A DNA stretch of 64,000 nt from Candidatus Aenigmatarchaeota archaeon (lineage in GTDB: Archaea; Aenigmatarchaeota; Aenigmatarchaeia; CG10238-14; SCSR01): the NCBI GenBank assembly GCA_016187385.1, contig JACPJU010000001.1, positions 268,010 to 332,009 on the forward strand, written 5' to 3'. The notes below the pieces were generated by a model, which saw only the letters and a program-made list of their open reading frames with translations, did not search any database and was not told the DNA's origin. Shown here in pieces: positions 37,963 to 48,115 of this stretch; the stretch's first letter is position 1; the number at the start of each line of letters is the position of its first letter. A program made the translations under genes and the position numbers.

Positions 37963-38961
37963 TCATTCAACTCGAGCTTCGGACCAATGTATTTCCACGT
38001 CATCTGTTCGCCACTTACTATCCACTTTACTTTCTAAAATATCCAAACTCTTACCTTTCGATTTGTAGTCAAGAATACCTACCCAAGCGATATTTGCACC
38101 GTTATCAGATGCATACTCTTGAGGCACAACATAAAGCTTTGCATTTCTCTCATTACACATAATCTTCATCATATCCTGTAATCTTTTATTGGCAGCAACG
38201 CCGCCTACTAACAAAACCTCCTTTTTTCCTGTGTGTGCAAGTGCCCTTTCTGTCACTTCTGTGAGCATTGAAAAGCACACTTCTTGCATTGAATATGCCA
38301 CGTCCTCTTCCTTATGGTCGTTCTTGAATCTCTCAATAGCGGCTGTCATTATCCCAGTGAAGGACACGTCCATCCCTTTGACAACATAAGGTAAATCAAC
38401 ATATGTACCGTTTTTAGCCAACCTTTCAATTTCAGGTCCTCCGGGCATCGGAAGTTTCATTTCGCGCACAAGGACGTCAAAAGCGTTTCCGATAGGAATG
38501 TCCATTGTCTCGCCAAACACACGATACACACCATCTACATAAGCCAATATTTGCGAATTGCCCCCAGAAAGATAGACTATTACAGGATCCACTGAACCGG
38601 TTTTGATTTTACCAATCTCTATGTGAGCTGTGCCATGGTTCACGCCGACCAGATGTTTTTTGTATTTTACTGCCAAATATCTTGCCAATGCCGCTCCAAC
38701 CTTCAATGCATTTGGAATGCCCATGCCCCTTGAAAATGATATGACATCTACGTCCCCCATCTTAATATCCGCTTCTGACAATGCGTCATCAAGGACCTTC
38801 TTGCAAACAACATAATGATGATCCGCGAGTTCGGTTGGAGTAAACCCTCTACCTAGCTCGGGCTTGAACGTGTTCTTTTCATTCGACAGTATTTCACATC
38901 TATCATTCACTATCCCCACCCCAAATGTATGGGCAGTCGACTCTATACCCAGAGATATCAT
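37963..38961 (-). CDS. kae1: KEOPS subunit Kae1 (tRNA t6A synthesis), not fused to Bud32
   Basis: GIESTAHTFGVGIV; GVNHGTAHIEIG; VYLSGGNSQILAY; VGGVAANKRLQDMM. Confidence 0.96.
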   Translation of the reverse strand: MISLGIESTAHTFGVGIVNDRCEILSNEKNTFKPELGRGFTPTELADHHYVVCKKVLDDALSEADIKMGDVDVISFSRGMGIPNALKVGAALARYLAVKYKKHLVGVNHGTAHIEIGKIKTGSVDPVIVYLSGGNSQILAYVDGVYRVFGETMDIPIGNAFDVLVREMKLPMPGGPEIERLAKNGTYVDLPYVVKGMDVSFTGIMTAAIERFKNDHKEEDVAYSMQEVCFSMLTEVTERALAHTGKKEVLLVGGVAANKRLQDMMKIMCNERNAKLYVVPQEYASDNGANIAWVGILDYKSKGKSLDILESKVDSKWRTDDVEIHWSEARVE

Positions 38962-39012
38962 AAAATCACTATCTGTATAAAAACAGAAATATTATAAATA
39001 GCTATTCTATTC

Positions 39013-41214
39013 ATGCAAGTCGAGGAACTGTCCAAGTTTGGGATAGGGAAAAAAGACATAACAAAGTTGAAAGACGAAAAGATATCAAAGCTGTATCCTC
39101 CCCAGGAAGACATAATCAGGAAAGGACTGTTCAAAGACAAGAATCTTATTTTGTCGTTGCCGACAGCAAGCGGTAAAACTCTCATAGCGACTTTGTCGAT
39201 GTTGCATAATCTTTCGGAAAAAAGGAACTCCAAGGTTGTCTACATAGCCCCGCTTGTGGCATTGGCATATGAAAAGTACGAGTATTTCAAGAAATTTTTC
39301 GACGCCCGGAAGGTTGCGATAAGCGTCGGTGATCTCGACTCATCCGACCATTGGTTGGCGAATTATGATGTAATCTGCGTGACAACAGAAAAGTTGGACA
39401 GCCTCTTGCGGCACAATGTGGAATGGGTTAATAGAATCAGTTTGTTGATTGTGGACGAGATTCACCTACTAAACGACAAATCCAGAGGACCTACATTGGA
39501 GATTCTACTGGTTAAGCTCATGAAGATGGTCCCAAACGCGCAGATTCTCGGATTATCCGCAACAATAAGCAATGCAGCAGAGCTTGCAAAATGGCTCAAT
39601 TCCAATCTTGTCATAAGTGATTTCAGGCCTGTGAAATTGTATGAAGGTGTTTCTTTTGCCTCAAAAATCCATTTCGATGAAAAGGATGGCTATGAACTCG
39701 ACGAATCAGAAGAAACGGAAAATTCCATCGTCCGGAATACTATAGGACTAAACAAGCAGGCTTTGATATTTACATCCACACGGAGGAATGCAGAGAGTCT
39801 TGCCGAAAGATTGTCTGATACAGTCAGACCTATGTTAAAGAAAGGAGAACATGTTCAACTCGAAACTTTGTCAAATGATATAGAAAATGTTCTTGAATAC
39901 CCTACAAAACAATGCGAAAAACTTTCTGAGTGTATTAAATCTGGAGTCGCTTTTCATCATGCCGGCTTGTTGGGAACACAGAAGAGATTAATTGAAGAAA
40001 ATTTCAGGAATGGTATGATAAAAACTATAGTTGCAACACCTACCCTCGCTCTCGGAGTTAATCTTCCTGCGTTCAGGGTTGTCATAAGGGATACCAAGCG
40101 ATATTATCCAGGCGTTGGTGCTGTACACATACCAGTATTGGAATACAAGCAATTCATCGGCAGAGCAGGAAGACCTCAATACGACACTTTTGGCGAATCG
40201 ATTCTGCTGGCCAAAACAGAAGATGAAGCTAGAGATTTGATACAACATTTCATTTACGGCGAACCTGAGAATATCACGTCGAAGCTGGCTGCTGAGCCGG
40301 CTCTAAGAATGCATGTGCTTGCTTTGATTGCGAGCGACTTCTGCAGGTCAGAAGATTCTTTGTTGAAGTTCTTTGACAGGACATTTTACGCATTTCATTA
40401 TGGCGATACATCAGCGATTGACGAAAAAATAATCGAGATATTGGAACCTCTGATTTCATGGAAGTTTGTCATTAAGAAGGGAAATGAGTTGACTGCGACA
40501 AGAATCGGTAAAAGAGTTTCTGAACTTTACATAGATCCTTTGACAGCTCACCAGTTTATAGATGGTTTGTCTAGAGCCAATAAAATTAAATTGAACGAAT
40601 TGAATATTCTGCAATTGTTGTCGAACAGCATAGAGATGAAACCTTTGTTATCTGTTAGGTCGTCTGAGATTGTGGAATTGCAGGAAATGTTGGTGAGAAA
40701 CACCAGTGTATTTCTTCAGGATGTGCCAGAAGAATATGATTTGGAGTTCGAGGACTTTACTAAATCTCTGAAGCTGACATCAATGTTTTTGAGATGGACG
40801 GACGAAGCCACCGAAGACCAGATATTGACCAAGTTCAAGGTGGCGCCAGGTGAGTTGAGAGGCAGGCTTGAGCTCATAGACTGGTTGATCTACGCTTTCA
40901 ATGAAATTGCCCTGTTGGAAGGGCATAAAGATTTCTTAAATCAGATAAGAAAGTTGAGAGTTAGATTGCGATACGGGATAAAGGAAGAATTGACTCCCCT
41001 TGTAAGATTGAAGAATGTCGGAAGAGTCAGGGCAAGGAAACTTTACGATGCTGGTCTTGTATCGTTGGACAAATTGAAGAAAGTTCCGACAGACAGCCTG
41101 ACACGGATAGTCGGATTGAAAGTAGCGAATGATATCAAAAAGCAGTTGGGAGAGAAAAACGAGGAAATAAAGGACGAAAAGCAGATCACTTTAAATTTTA
41201 ACTTGGACAAATAG
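39013..41214 (+). CDS. hel308: Hel308-type Ski2-like helicase
   Basis: SLPTASGKTLIATLSML, VDEIHLL, GLSATISNAAELAKWL, FTSTRRNAESLAERL, QFIGRAGRPQYD; C-terminal HhH-like GRVRARKLYDAGL. Confidence 0.93.
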   Translation: MQVEELSKFGIGKKDITKLKDEKISKLYPPQEDIIRKGLFKDKNLILSLPTASGKTLIATLSMLHNLSEKRNSKVVYIAPLVALAYEKYEYFKKFFDARKVAISVGDLDSSDHWLANYDVICVTTEKLDSLLRHNVEWVNRISLLIVDEIHLLNDKSRGPTLEILLVKLMKMVPNAQILGLSATISNAAELAKWLNSNLVISDFRPVKLYEGVSFASKIHFDEKDGYELDESEETENSIVRNTIGLNKQALIFTSTRRNAESLAERLSDTVRPMLKKGEHVQLETLSNDIENVLEYPTKQCEKLSECIKSGVAFHHAGLLGTQKRLIEENFRNGMIKTIVATPTLALGVNLPAFRVVIRDTKRYYPGVGAVHIPVLEYKQFIGRAGRPQYDTFGESILLAKTEDEARDLIQHFIYGEPENITSKLAAEPALRMHVLALIASDFCRSEDSLLKFFDRTFYAFHYGDTSAIDEKIIEILEPLISWKFVIKKGNELTATRIGKRVSELYIDPLTAHQFIDGLSRANKIKLNELNILQLLSNSIEMKPLLSVRSSEIVELQEMLVRNTSVFLQDVPEEYDLEFEDFTKSLKLTSMFLRWTDEATEDQILTKFKVAPGELRGRLELIDWLIYAFNEIALLEGHKDFLNQIRKLRVRLRYGIKEELTPLVRLKNVGRVRARKLYDAGLVSLDKLKKVPTDSLTRIVGLKVANDIKKQLGEKNEEIKDEKQITLNFNLDK

Positions 41215-41221
41215 TCTTATC

Positions 41222-42070
41222 ATGTTCAGACAGTACGGGATATCGGGGTTGTTGTTGATTATTTTCGCTGAAGTCACTATGTTCTTGAGATTACAACCCT
41301 TTGTTACATGGTTTACTCCTATGGTTTGGATCGGATACATATTGTTAATTGACAGCTTCGTGTACATGCTGAAGAAAAGTTCTTATCTTATGAACAAGCG
41401 ATTCAAGCTTTTTATGTTATCTTTATTATCGATTAATTTCTGGTTTCTTTTTGAAATAGTCAATAAATTTTCGCAATTTCAGGGGTGGTATTATGTTAAC
41501 CTTCCAGAGTCTCGTATTACGACATTCATAATGGGCACTTTATCTTTCGCAACTATCGTGCCTGCAGTTTTGGAGACCTCTGAACTTGTCGGAGCTTTAC
41601 ACCTTTTTAGAAAAAAGTTGAATATACGCCTACCGATCAACGGCTTTATAGTTGCCATTTTATTTTCAATAGGAATTATTTTCGTTTTATTGCCTTTTGT
41701 AATTACATCACCGTGGATATGGGCATTTGTCTGGACAGGATTTATTTTATTGATCGATCCCATCCTCTACATCTTTCATGACAAAAAATCAATTTTATAC
41801 CAGTTAAAGAACAGGAAATTTAATGTTATACTGTCCCTATTCTTGGCTGGTTACATATGTGGATTTCTTTGGGAATTTTGGAATTACTGGGCTTATACAA
41901 AGTGGTATTATTCTATACCGGTAATAGAGAGTATCAAAATTTTTGAAATACCAGCTGTTGGATTTTTGGCTTACGGTCCGTTTGCCTTAGAACTTTATGT
42001 CATGTACGAATTTGTAAAAATCCTAGTTTCAAGAAAAATGTTTGGTAGAATCGGTCAATTGAAGGTCTAA
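41222..42070 (+). CDS. Polytopic membrane protein
   Basis: Multiple hydrophobic segments; internally repeated WxGYILLID / WTGFILLIDPxLY pattern. Confidence 0.6.
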   Translation: MFRQYGISGLLLIIFAEVTMFLRLQPFVTWFTPMVWIGYILLIDSFVYMLKKSSYLMNKRFKLFMLSLLSINFWFLFEIVNKFSQFQGWYYVNLPESRITTFIMGTLSFATIVPAVLETSELVGALHLFRKKLNIRLPINGFIVAILFSIGIIFVLLPFVITSPWIWAFVWTGFILLIDPILYIFHDKKSILYQLKNRKFNVILSLFLAGYICGFLWEFWNYWAYTKWYYSIPVIESIKIFEIPAVGFLAYGPFALELYVMYEFVKILVSRKMFGRIGQLKV

Positions 42071-42098
42071 TTTAAATTCTGAAATTCAATGAATTATT

Positions 42099-42401
42099 AT
42101 GGTATCAAGCGAAACCTTACTGCTTATTATTTCTGTTATTTTCGTTTCTTTCCTGCCATGGATTTCAAAAGCTTCCGATATGTGGACTAAAATAAAGAGA
42201 TGGTACCCGTTACTTTTGGCGGGGCTTTTTATGGGTATCGGAGCGGTAGGACTCAGAATTTTCGCCAGAGGTGTAGCTTCGTCCATCGTCTCTAACTTTC
42301 AATTTTATACTTTGGTGGAATTGTTTTTTGAAAGTGGTGCCGCGTTACTTGGTGCTATAGCTATACTCGGAATAATGAAAAATATTTTGTTAAACAAGTA
42401 G
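42099..42401 (+). CDS. Small membrane protein
   Basis: Hydrophobic segments. Confidence 0.45.
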   Translation: MVSSETLLLIISVIFVSFLPWISKASDMWTKIKRWYPLLLAGLFMGIGAVGLRIFARGVASSIVSNFQFYTLVELFFESGAALLGAIAILGIMKNILLNK

Positions 42402-42409
42402 TCAGTCCA

Positions 42410-43276
42410 TTATCCTACAAAATGTCCCATCAAGAAACTCCCCCGGCTAACATATTGTTCATGCCTTTCGAATCTTTTATTTTTAATATGGTCTTTCAAT
42501 GCCTCAAATGAGATATTGGTCTCTGGAACATAGATACCAGAACACTTTACCTGTTCCAGTCTTGAATGTGCGTCCGAAGCGGCAGTTCCCTTAAAACCAT
42601 ATTCTGTCGCCAATTCTTTCGCTAGCTCATTCGCTAGTCGCATATCTAATCTGATTCCCCCGACAGAAAAATATGGGATCAGTCCTATATTCTGTGCGTT
42701 GAACACTTCTATCTCATCGACCATCCTACAAAGTTCTTCTACTACCTTTCTTTCTTCAGGTTTTATCATCCTGTATTTCACCGGCCAATTTCCCGTGGGT
42801 GTAACAAGAGGATGATTTATGGTAGCAATTCCACCTTGTTTGTGTATGTCTTCTACTATCTTTCTAGGATCCTGATCATCGTCAATCAACTTCATGCAGC
42901 CAACAGCCAAAATATGGGGACCTACATTTCTTTCCGAACATTCCTGAGATTTGACAACATAACCTTTCCCTCCATTATAGTTCACCTCTGCAAAAATACC
43001 ACGCTCTATTTCTTTTGCGCCGTATTCATTAACAACATCATTATAAGTCAATCCATTGTAGACGTTCGTCTCTGTTAATCCAGTCACCCCCCAGTTGAGC
43101 ATCTCTAAAATTCCTTCCCGCGACTTGTTCCTACCTGGATGAGCGTGGAGATCTGCCAGGATCATACCTTCCTTTTTTGGAGGCTTTTCCATTTTCTGGT
43201 CGTTTAGGTAAAGATAACCTCCAGCTACTGCAAGTGTAGTTATTCCCAACGCTGCTAAAAATTCTCTTCTTTTCAT
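42410..43276 (-). CDS. PHP-domain metallophosphoesterase with Tat-like signal
   Basis: MKRREFLAALGITTLAVAGGYLYL; ILADLHAHPGRNKSREGILEML; GTAASDAHSRLEQV. Confidence 0.8.
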   Translation of the reverse strand: MKRREFLAALGITTLAVAGGYLYLNDQKMEKPPKKEGMILADLHAHPGRNKSREGILEMLNWGVTGLTETNVYNGLTYNDVVNEYGAKEIERGIFAEVNYNGGKGYVVKSQECSERNVGPHILAVGCMKLIDDDQDPRKIVEDIHKQGGIATINHPLVTPTGNWPVKYRMIKPEERKVVEELCRMVDEIEVFNAQNIGLIPYFSVGGIRLDMRLANELAKELATEYGFKGTAASDAHSRLEQVKCSGIYVPETNISFEALKDHIKNKRFERHEQYVSRGSFLMGHFVG

Positions 43277-43282
43277 GAAAAT

Positions 43283-44044
43283 CTACAACCTATCTTCAAC
43301 ACGCCATTTCTGACCCTTATAGAACTGCCCTATAACACCGCGTAAAAATACTTTAAAACCACCTTGTTTCTTCCATCTTCTAGTAGAAGTCGTAGCAGTC
43401 GCGTCATTTAAAAAAATAGTTTCTCCATAGTTTACTAACTCCTTTTGGAATACTAGTTCCTCCCCCATTTCAACATGCTGGTTAAACAAATATCCACGTT
43501 CTCCAAATCTGGTTTTTATGTAATCGGAATCTGCCAATAAAACAGGCGAATACCCTGGAAAAGGAAACGGCAAGACGTTATGATACCACATCGAGAATAA
43601 ATTATTGATAGTTTCCTGCATTTTCACATCGTAATACTCTAAACGATTTTCGCAAAGACTAGGATCGTAAATCACTCTCGGTACACCACCAACATGTTTT
43701 CCGAGGATAGTATTATAGGCGATTTCCAAGAAATCCGGCGATAACACGGTATCAGCATCACAAAATACAACTAAATCCGGATTAAATTTCTCCAAAGCCA
43801 TTTTTGATCCCAAGTCTCTAGCTCTAGACGCACCCATTCTAAACTTCCGCTTTTCAATCACTGTTTCATAATTGCTCATATAGTTTTCCACTATTCTTAG
43901 TGTGTCATCTGAGCTACCATTTTCTATTATTACGCATCCAACTTCAGATAAATTCATAGTCTGAGAACTAATCGAGTCAAGACACTTGCCTATATACACC
44001 TCTTCCTGACAAGCTGGAACAACTACCGCTACTTTCTTTTTCAT
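43283..44044 (-). CDS. Glycosyltransferase family 2
   Basis: VAVVVPACQEEVYIGKCLDSI, VIIENGSSDDTL, VVFCDADTVLS. Confidence 0.87.
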   Translation of the reverse strand: MKKKVAVVVPACQEEVYIGKCLDSISSQTMNLSEVGCVIIENGSSDDTLRIVENYMSNYETVIEKRKFRMGASRARDLGSKMALEKFNPDLVVFCDADTVLSPDFLEIAYNTILGKHVGGVPRVIYDPSLCENRLEYYDVKMQETINNLFSMWYHNVLPFPFPGYSPVLLADSDYIKTRFGERGYLFNQHVEMGEELVFQKELVNYGETIFLNDATATTSTRRWKKQGGFKVFLRGVIGQFYKGQKWRVEDRL

Positions 44045-44081
44045 ATCTTAGAGAGAAATAATGAACTTTAAATCTTTTAAG

Positions 44082-44182
44082 TGGGGTCGCTGGGATTTGA
44101 ACCCAGGTTTTAGCCTTTCTCTCCAATACCCGAAGGCTAAGTCATAGACCATTCTAGTTTCCAATAACTAGACCACAGCCCC
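44082..44182 (-). tRNA. Probable tRNA-Pro(CGG) with 14-nt D-arm insertion and about 12-nt anticodon-loop intron
   Basis: Manual fold: acceptor GGGGCTG/CGACCCC (C5-A68 mismatch), D arm GTC...GAC, anticodon stem TAGCC/GGCTA with T33 CGG G37, T arm CTGGG-TTCAAAT-CCCAG, discriminator A. Confidence 0.75.
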
Positions 44183-44919
44183 TACCCAACTTTCCTAGCG
44201 AACGTCAACCATCCTGTATGCATCATTCCCATTGTCTTTGGCCTAGTTGTTCTTTCAGTTTGCCATTCCCTTACTATATTCTCAACAATTCTTATTTCGG
44301 GAAACCATTTTTTAATACCTTTTGTAACCTTAATCACTTCTTCCATCGTCGGAGAGTAGACAACTAACCACCCGCCTATTTTCAGGGAATTATAGGCATG
44401 CCCGATAACCTTTTCAGGATATTGCAAGTCCAACGTCACCAAGTCAACGTTTTTCTCATCTATACCTTTCGACACATCTTTATTTTTTAACTTCAGATTC
44501 TTCAGTCCGGATAATTTTATATTCCTCTTAACTATTTCAACAAATCTCTTATCCTTTTCATAAGTAACGACTTTTCCCAGTGACAGATAATTGGCGAGAA
44601 ATGCGGCAAGATAACCACTTCCAGCACCAGCGTCTACAACCAGACTATCTGGCCGGACACCTGTATAAGCCAAAATCAGACCTATATCCTTCGGTAAAAT
44701 CACCTGTGCGCCCCGTTTGAATTTTTTTATCAAATCGTTTATCGTAGGCTTTGTAATTAAGAATTCTTTGCCCATGTGCGTTTTTATTTTATGTCCGAAT
44801 TTCTTACTGAGAATATCCTTACGTTTTATGATTCCGCTTCTTGTATTAAAGTCTTTCCCAATTTTGACTATATATGATTCGTCTTTATTCAACAGCAGAA
44901 CAACTTCACCATTCTTCAT
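44182..44919 (-). CDS. trmI: tRNA (adenine-N1)-methyltransferase TrmI-like
   Basis: RGAQVILPKDIGLILAYTGVRPDSLVVDAGAGSGYLAAFLA; VDLVTLDLQYPEKVIGHAYNSLKIGG. Confidence 0.88.
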   Translation of the reverse strand: MKNGEVVLLLNKDESYIVKIGKDFNTRSGIIKRKDILSKKFGHKIKTHMGKEFLITKPTINDLIKKFKRGAQVILPKDIGLILAYTGVRPDSLVVDAGAGSGYLAAFLANYLSLGKVVTYEKDKRFVEIVKRNIKLSGLKNLKLKNKDVSKGIDEKNVDLVTLDLQYPEKVIGHAYNSLKIGGWLVVYSPTMEEVIKVTKGIKKWFPEIRIVENIVREWQTERTTRPKTMGMMHTGWLTFARKVG

Positions 44920-44938
44920 AATCTACAATTCTTTTATG

Positions 44939-46135
44939 TTATCTTAATTCCTTTTCCATTTCCATTAATGCACGAACGCGCTTGAAGGTTAATGGATGCG
45001 TACGGAATAGTTCACCTATTCTAATTAAAACATTCTTTTTCTCCCATTCCATGGCTTTCTTCGCTTCTTCATTGGTTACATGCAAGTCTGAATATTCGGA
45101 TGAAAAGTGGGAAACTTCGAAGGTGGATGTTATGGGATCGGCTATGTAAAATGACCTCAAAGCATCACGTGACGCTTCCTTGTTTCCGCTAAGACCATAT
45201 GTGATCTTGGTTAGTGCCGATGCCAAAAGACTCGGCTTGTATATCCTACCGCCAAAATTATCCGCATAATACTCTCTGTATCTAGATAGTGCCAGAACAA
45301 GAAGATTCGAAATTATGTAGACAAGATAGGCTCCTATGCCAATCAGTACAGCCGCTCCAACACTTTTTCTATCGCCAGAGCTGAAAAGAATGTTCAGAGC
45401 AACATAATACGCTATCAATGGTATCACACTTGCGAAGGTCATCACAATCATGTCGCGGTGTTTTATGTGTCCCAATTCATGTGCAATGACGGCTTTGACT
45501 TCATCTTTCGACAATGTGTTCAATAGGCCTTGCGTTACAGCCAATGTTGCAGACCATGGAGTCCTACCGAATACAAACGCATTGGGTGCGCCGCTTCGTG
45601 CTAGGGCTATCTTTTGCGGAAACGGTACTTTATTTTTTTTGCAGAATCCGCTTACCGTTTCCCAAATCCAGGGATATTCCTTTTTCTCCAATGGCCTCAT
45701 ATTGGTAGTCATCCAGATTATCGACGGACCTACCAACCACTGGACGAATACCAATACAATAGCAATGACAACCATTGTTATGGTCGAGAAATTGAGATAG
45801 AAACCGACAGCCGCAAGCAAACCAAACAATAGACCGAAGAGTAACAGGACAGTCAGATTCATCATTAGGAACAGTTTGAACGCCATAGTAAATCTTCTCA
45901 TTTTCCTATTTTTAAGCGTTTCTCCCCAAACTAGAAACGCTATTATCAGAATAGCAGAAACAATCATCAAGGCGTAGAACATGTCCTTGTTTGTCGCAAA
46001 TCCTGCTATTGGTACAGGTCCGATAAAAACAATTCCACCACACTCAACCTTCGCTTTACCAGATTTCGCTTGAGAAAAAATGCCGATAGCTAGAACCACA
46101 ATGCCGATCAGAATAATGGCAATGCCAAGAGACAC
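44939..46135 (-). CDS. htpX: M48 zinc metalloprotease HtpX-like
   Basis: AVIAHELGHIKHRDMIVM (HExxH); multiple TM; REYYADNFG. Confidence 0.93.
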   Translation of the reverse strand: MSLGIAIILIGIVVLAIGIFSQAKSGKAKVECGGIVFIGPVPIAGFATNKDMFYALMIVSAILIIAFLVWGETLKNRKMRRFTMAFKLFLMMNLTVLLLFGLLFGLLAAVGFYLNFSTITMVVIAIVLVFVQWLVGPSIIWMTTNMRPLEKKEYPWIWETVSGFCKKNKVPFPQKIALARSGAPNAFVFGRTPWSATLAVTQGLLNTLSKDEVKAVIAHELGHIKHRDMIVMTFASVIPLIAYYVALNILFSSGDRKSVGAAVLIGIGAYLVYIISNLLVLALSRYREYYADNFGGRIYKPSLLASALTKITYGLSGNKEASRDALRSFYIADPITSTFEVSHFSSEYSDLHVTNEEAKKAMEWEKKNVLIRIGELFRTHPLTFKRVRALMEMEKELR

Positions 46136-46142
46136 AAATTGC

Positions 46143-47030
46143 TCAGCCGCCTTTGATCACATTTGGAATCTCTTCTATCAAATCTGTCGGTAGCACTCCT
46201 TCACCATATTTTTTAGATGCTAATTCACCAGCCTTGCCGTTTATGTAAGTGGCAACACATCCTGCAGTAAATGTGCCAATTTTTCTCGCAAGCAAAGCGC
46301 CTGCAATGCCTGTTAAAGTGTCACCGCATCCCCCTTTTGTAAGGGTTGGTACCCCAGTATCATTCAAAACAATTTCTTTCCCATTCGATATAACATCTAC
46401 ATTTCCTTTGAGCGCAATTGTTATAGATGGATACAACGGGCATGTGTTGTCTTTACCGCAGTTCAAGTCATATGCTTCTTTCCTTGCAGTGTTGATCCTA
46501 TCTTTGATGTTTTCTGAAACTTGTTTGCCTGTCAGTTCTAGAAATTCGTTCGCGTGCGGAATGATCAAGAGTTTTTTGTTTTTTAGCTTGTCTTTGATAG
46601 CAGTAACAGATCTTATAGCATCAGCATCAATCACCATCGGCAAATCGATTCTTTCAACAATCATGTTAATCGCCTTTCTGGTTTTATCAATCCTCCATAA
46701 CCCGGGTCCGATTACAACTGCTGTCGCTTTGGAATTTTCAATAAACGACAATACCTTATCCACATGTTTTTCCTCCAAGTAGTCTCCTTCCAGAGGTTTC
46801 GTTATCAGTGAAGGAGAATAATTCGCAGCAACATCCATCGCCCTCTGAGGACCAGTCATATACACCAAATCACATCCTGCACGGTATGCGGACATCCCGA
46901 CAAAAATAGGCGAACCTGTGTGTATTTTGCTGCCTGCGATGACAGCCAATCTTCCAAACTGTCCCTTGTGAACCCACGGCTCTCTTTTCTTGTAAACCTG
47001 CTTCAGGATAGTCTTCGAGACGTACCTCAT
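46143..47030 (-). CDS. nnrD: ADP/ATP-dependent NAD(P)H-hydrate dehydratase
   Basis: HKGQFGRLAVIAGSKIHTGSPIFVG; VVIGPGL; LTKGGCGDTLTGIAGALLARK. Confidence 0.92.
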   Translation of the reverse strand: MRYVSKTILKQVYKKREPWVHKGQFGRLAVIAGSKIHTGSPIFVGMSAYRAGCDLVYMTGPQRAMDVAANYSPSLITKPLEGDYLEEKHVDKVLSFIENSKATAVVIGPGLWRIDKTRKAINMIVERIDLPMVIDADAIRSVTAIKDKLKNKKLLIIPHANEFLELTGKQVSENIKDRINTARKEAYDLNCGKDNTCPLYPSITIALKGNVDVISNGKEIVLNDTGVPTLTKGGCGDTLTGIAGALLARKIGTFTAGCVATYINGKAGELASKKYGEGVLPTDLIEEIPNVIKGG

Positions 47031-47064
47031 AATCTAATAAAGGTTGTTATTTTAAATTAAGACT

Positions 47065-48102
47065 ATGCAAGCCTATCTGGTAAAGACTTTCATAGGAATA
47101 TTTGCTTTGGACGAGAACAGGAAAGTTGTTTCGTTTAGACCATTCCCTAAAGACGGCAGTGATGTAGCTAGCAGACTGGACGAGAAAGAACCAAAAGAAT
47201 ACAAAGAAATCAAAATCGAACTCAAGCAGAAAGGATTCAAGACATTTGTAGACGACGATGAAAAATCCAAGGAATTAGTAAATCAGAATCTGCGAAAGTA
47301 TGCTATAGAATACAAATTCTCGAAAGATGTTCTGGAATTCAACCAGTTCCTTTCAAAAGTTAATCAGGAGGTTTCAAAAAGGAAAATTAAATCTCAAGTC
47401 AGCAGGGATAGTCTGGTGATTAACACCAACAACGCTATTGATGAACTTGATAAATCTATAAATATTTTTGTCGAGCGTATGCGAGAGTTTTACGGCCTCC
47501 ATTTTCCTGAAATGGACAGACTTGTCAGCGACCACGAAAAATATGCCGAGATAATCAAGAAATATGGAACTAGGGAGAAAATTTCAGATAGTGAATTGAA
47601 AAAGTTCGCTGAAGACAGTATGGGAATTGAATTTACTGGTGAGGATGTAGGTATAGCCAGCATACTCGCGGATAACGTGATAGAATTGTACAATCTGCGT
47701 AAGAAATTATCGGATTATCTAGGCAATTTGTTGAAAGAAGTCGCACCGAACTTTTCGGCATTGGGCGGAGATTTGATAGCAGCTAAATTAATTTCAAGAG
47801 CGGGGGGAATGGATAGATTGTCAAAAATGCCGTCTTCAACAATACAGTTGCTGGGCAGCGAAAAGGCTTTGTTCAGATTTTTAAGGTCGAAAGGAAGATC
47901 CAAATCCCCAAAGTACGGTCTCATCTACAATCACCCACTGATACAAAATTCACCTGCGGATAAACAGGGAAAGATTGCGCGATTGTTGGCGTCCAAGTTG
48001 TCAATAGCGGCTCGTATAGATTATTATTCTGGAGAATACAGGGGAGATGAAATGAAAAAAGAACTCCATGAAAAAGTGAAAGAAATTCTGAAAGAAAAGT
48101 AG
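47065..48102 (+). CDS. Nop5/Nop56-related C/D sRNP protein
   Basis: NOP-domain SRAGGMDRLSKMPSSTIQLLGSEKALFRFLRSKGRSKSPKYGLIYNHPLIQ. Confidence 0.95.
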   Translation: MQAYLVKTFIGIFALDENRKVVSFRPFPKDGSDVASRLDEKEPKEYKEIKIELKQKGFKTFVDDDEKSKELVNQNLRKYAIEYKFSKDVLEFNQFLSKVNQEVSKRKIKSQVSRDSLVINTNNAIDELDKSINIFVERMREFYGLHFPEMDRLVSDHEKYAEIIKKYGTREKISDSELKKFAEDSMGIEFTGEDVGIASILADNVIELYNLRKKLSDYLGNLLKEVAPNFSALGGDLIAAKLISRAGGMDRLSKMPSSTIQLLGSEKALFRFLRSKGRSKSPKYGLIYNHPLIQNSPADKQGKIARLLASKLSIAARIDYYSGEYRGDEMKKELHEKVKEILKEK

Positions 48103-48115
48103 ATCCAATGATTCG

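Noticed and set aside
44082-44182. Assignment of the minus-strand tRNA as tRNA-Arg(TCG)
   Set aside because: Shifting the anticodon stem to TTAGC/GCTAA removes base 26 and leaves a 3-nt variable loop; the Pro(CGG) fold fits better, though the assignment remains uncertain.
45450-45800. 116-aa plus-strand ORF
   Set aside because: Antisense to htpX with no motif.
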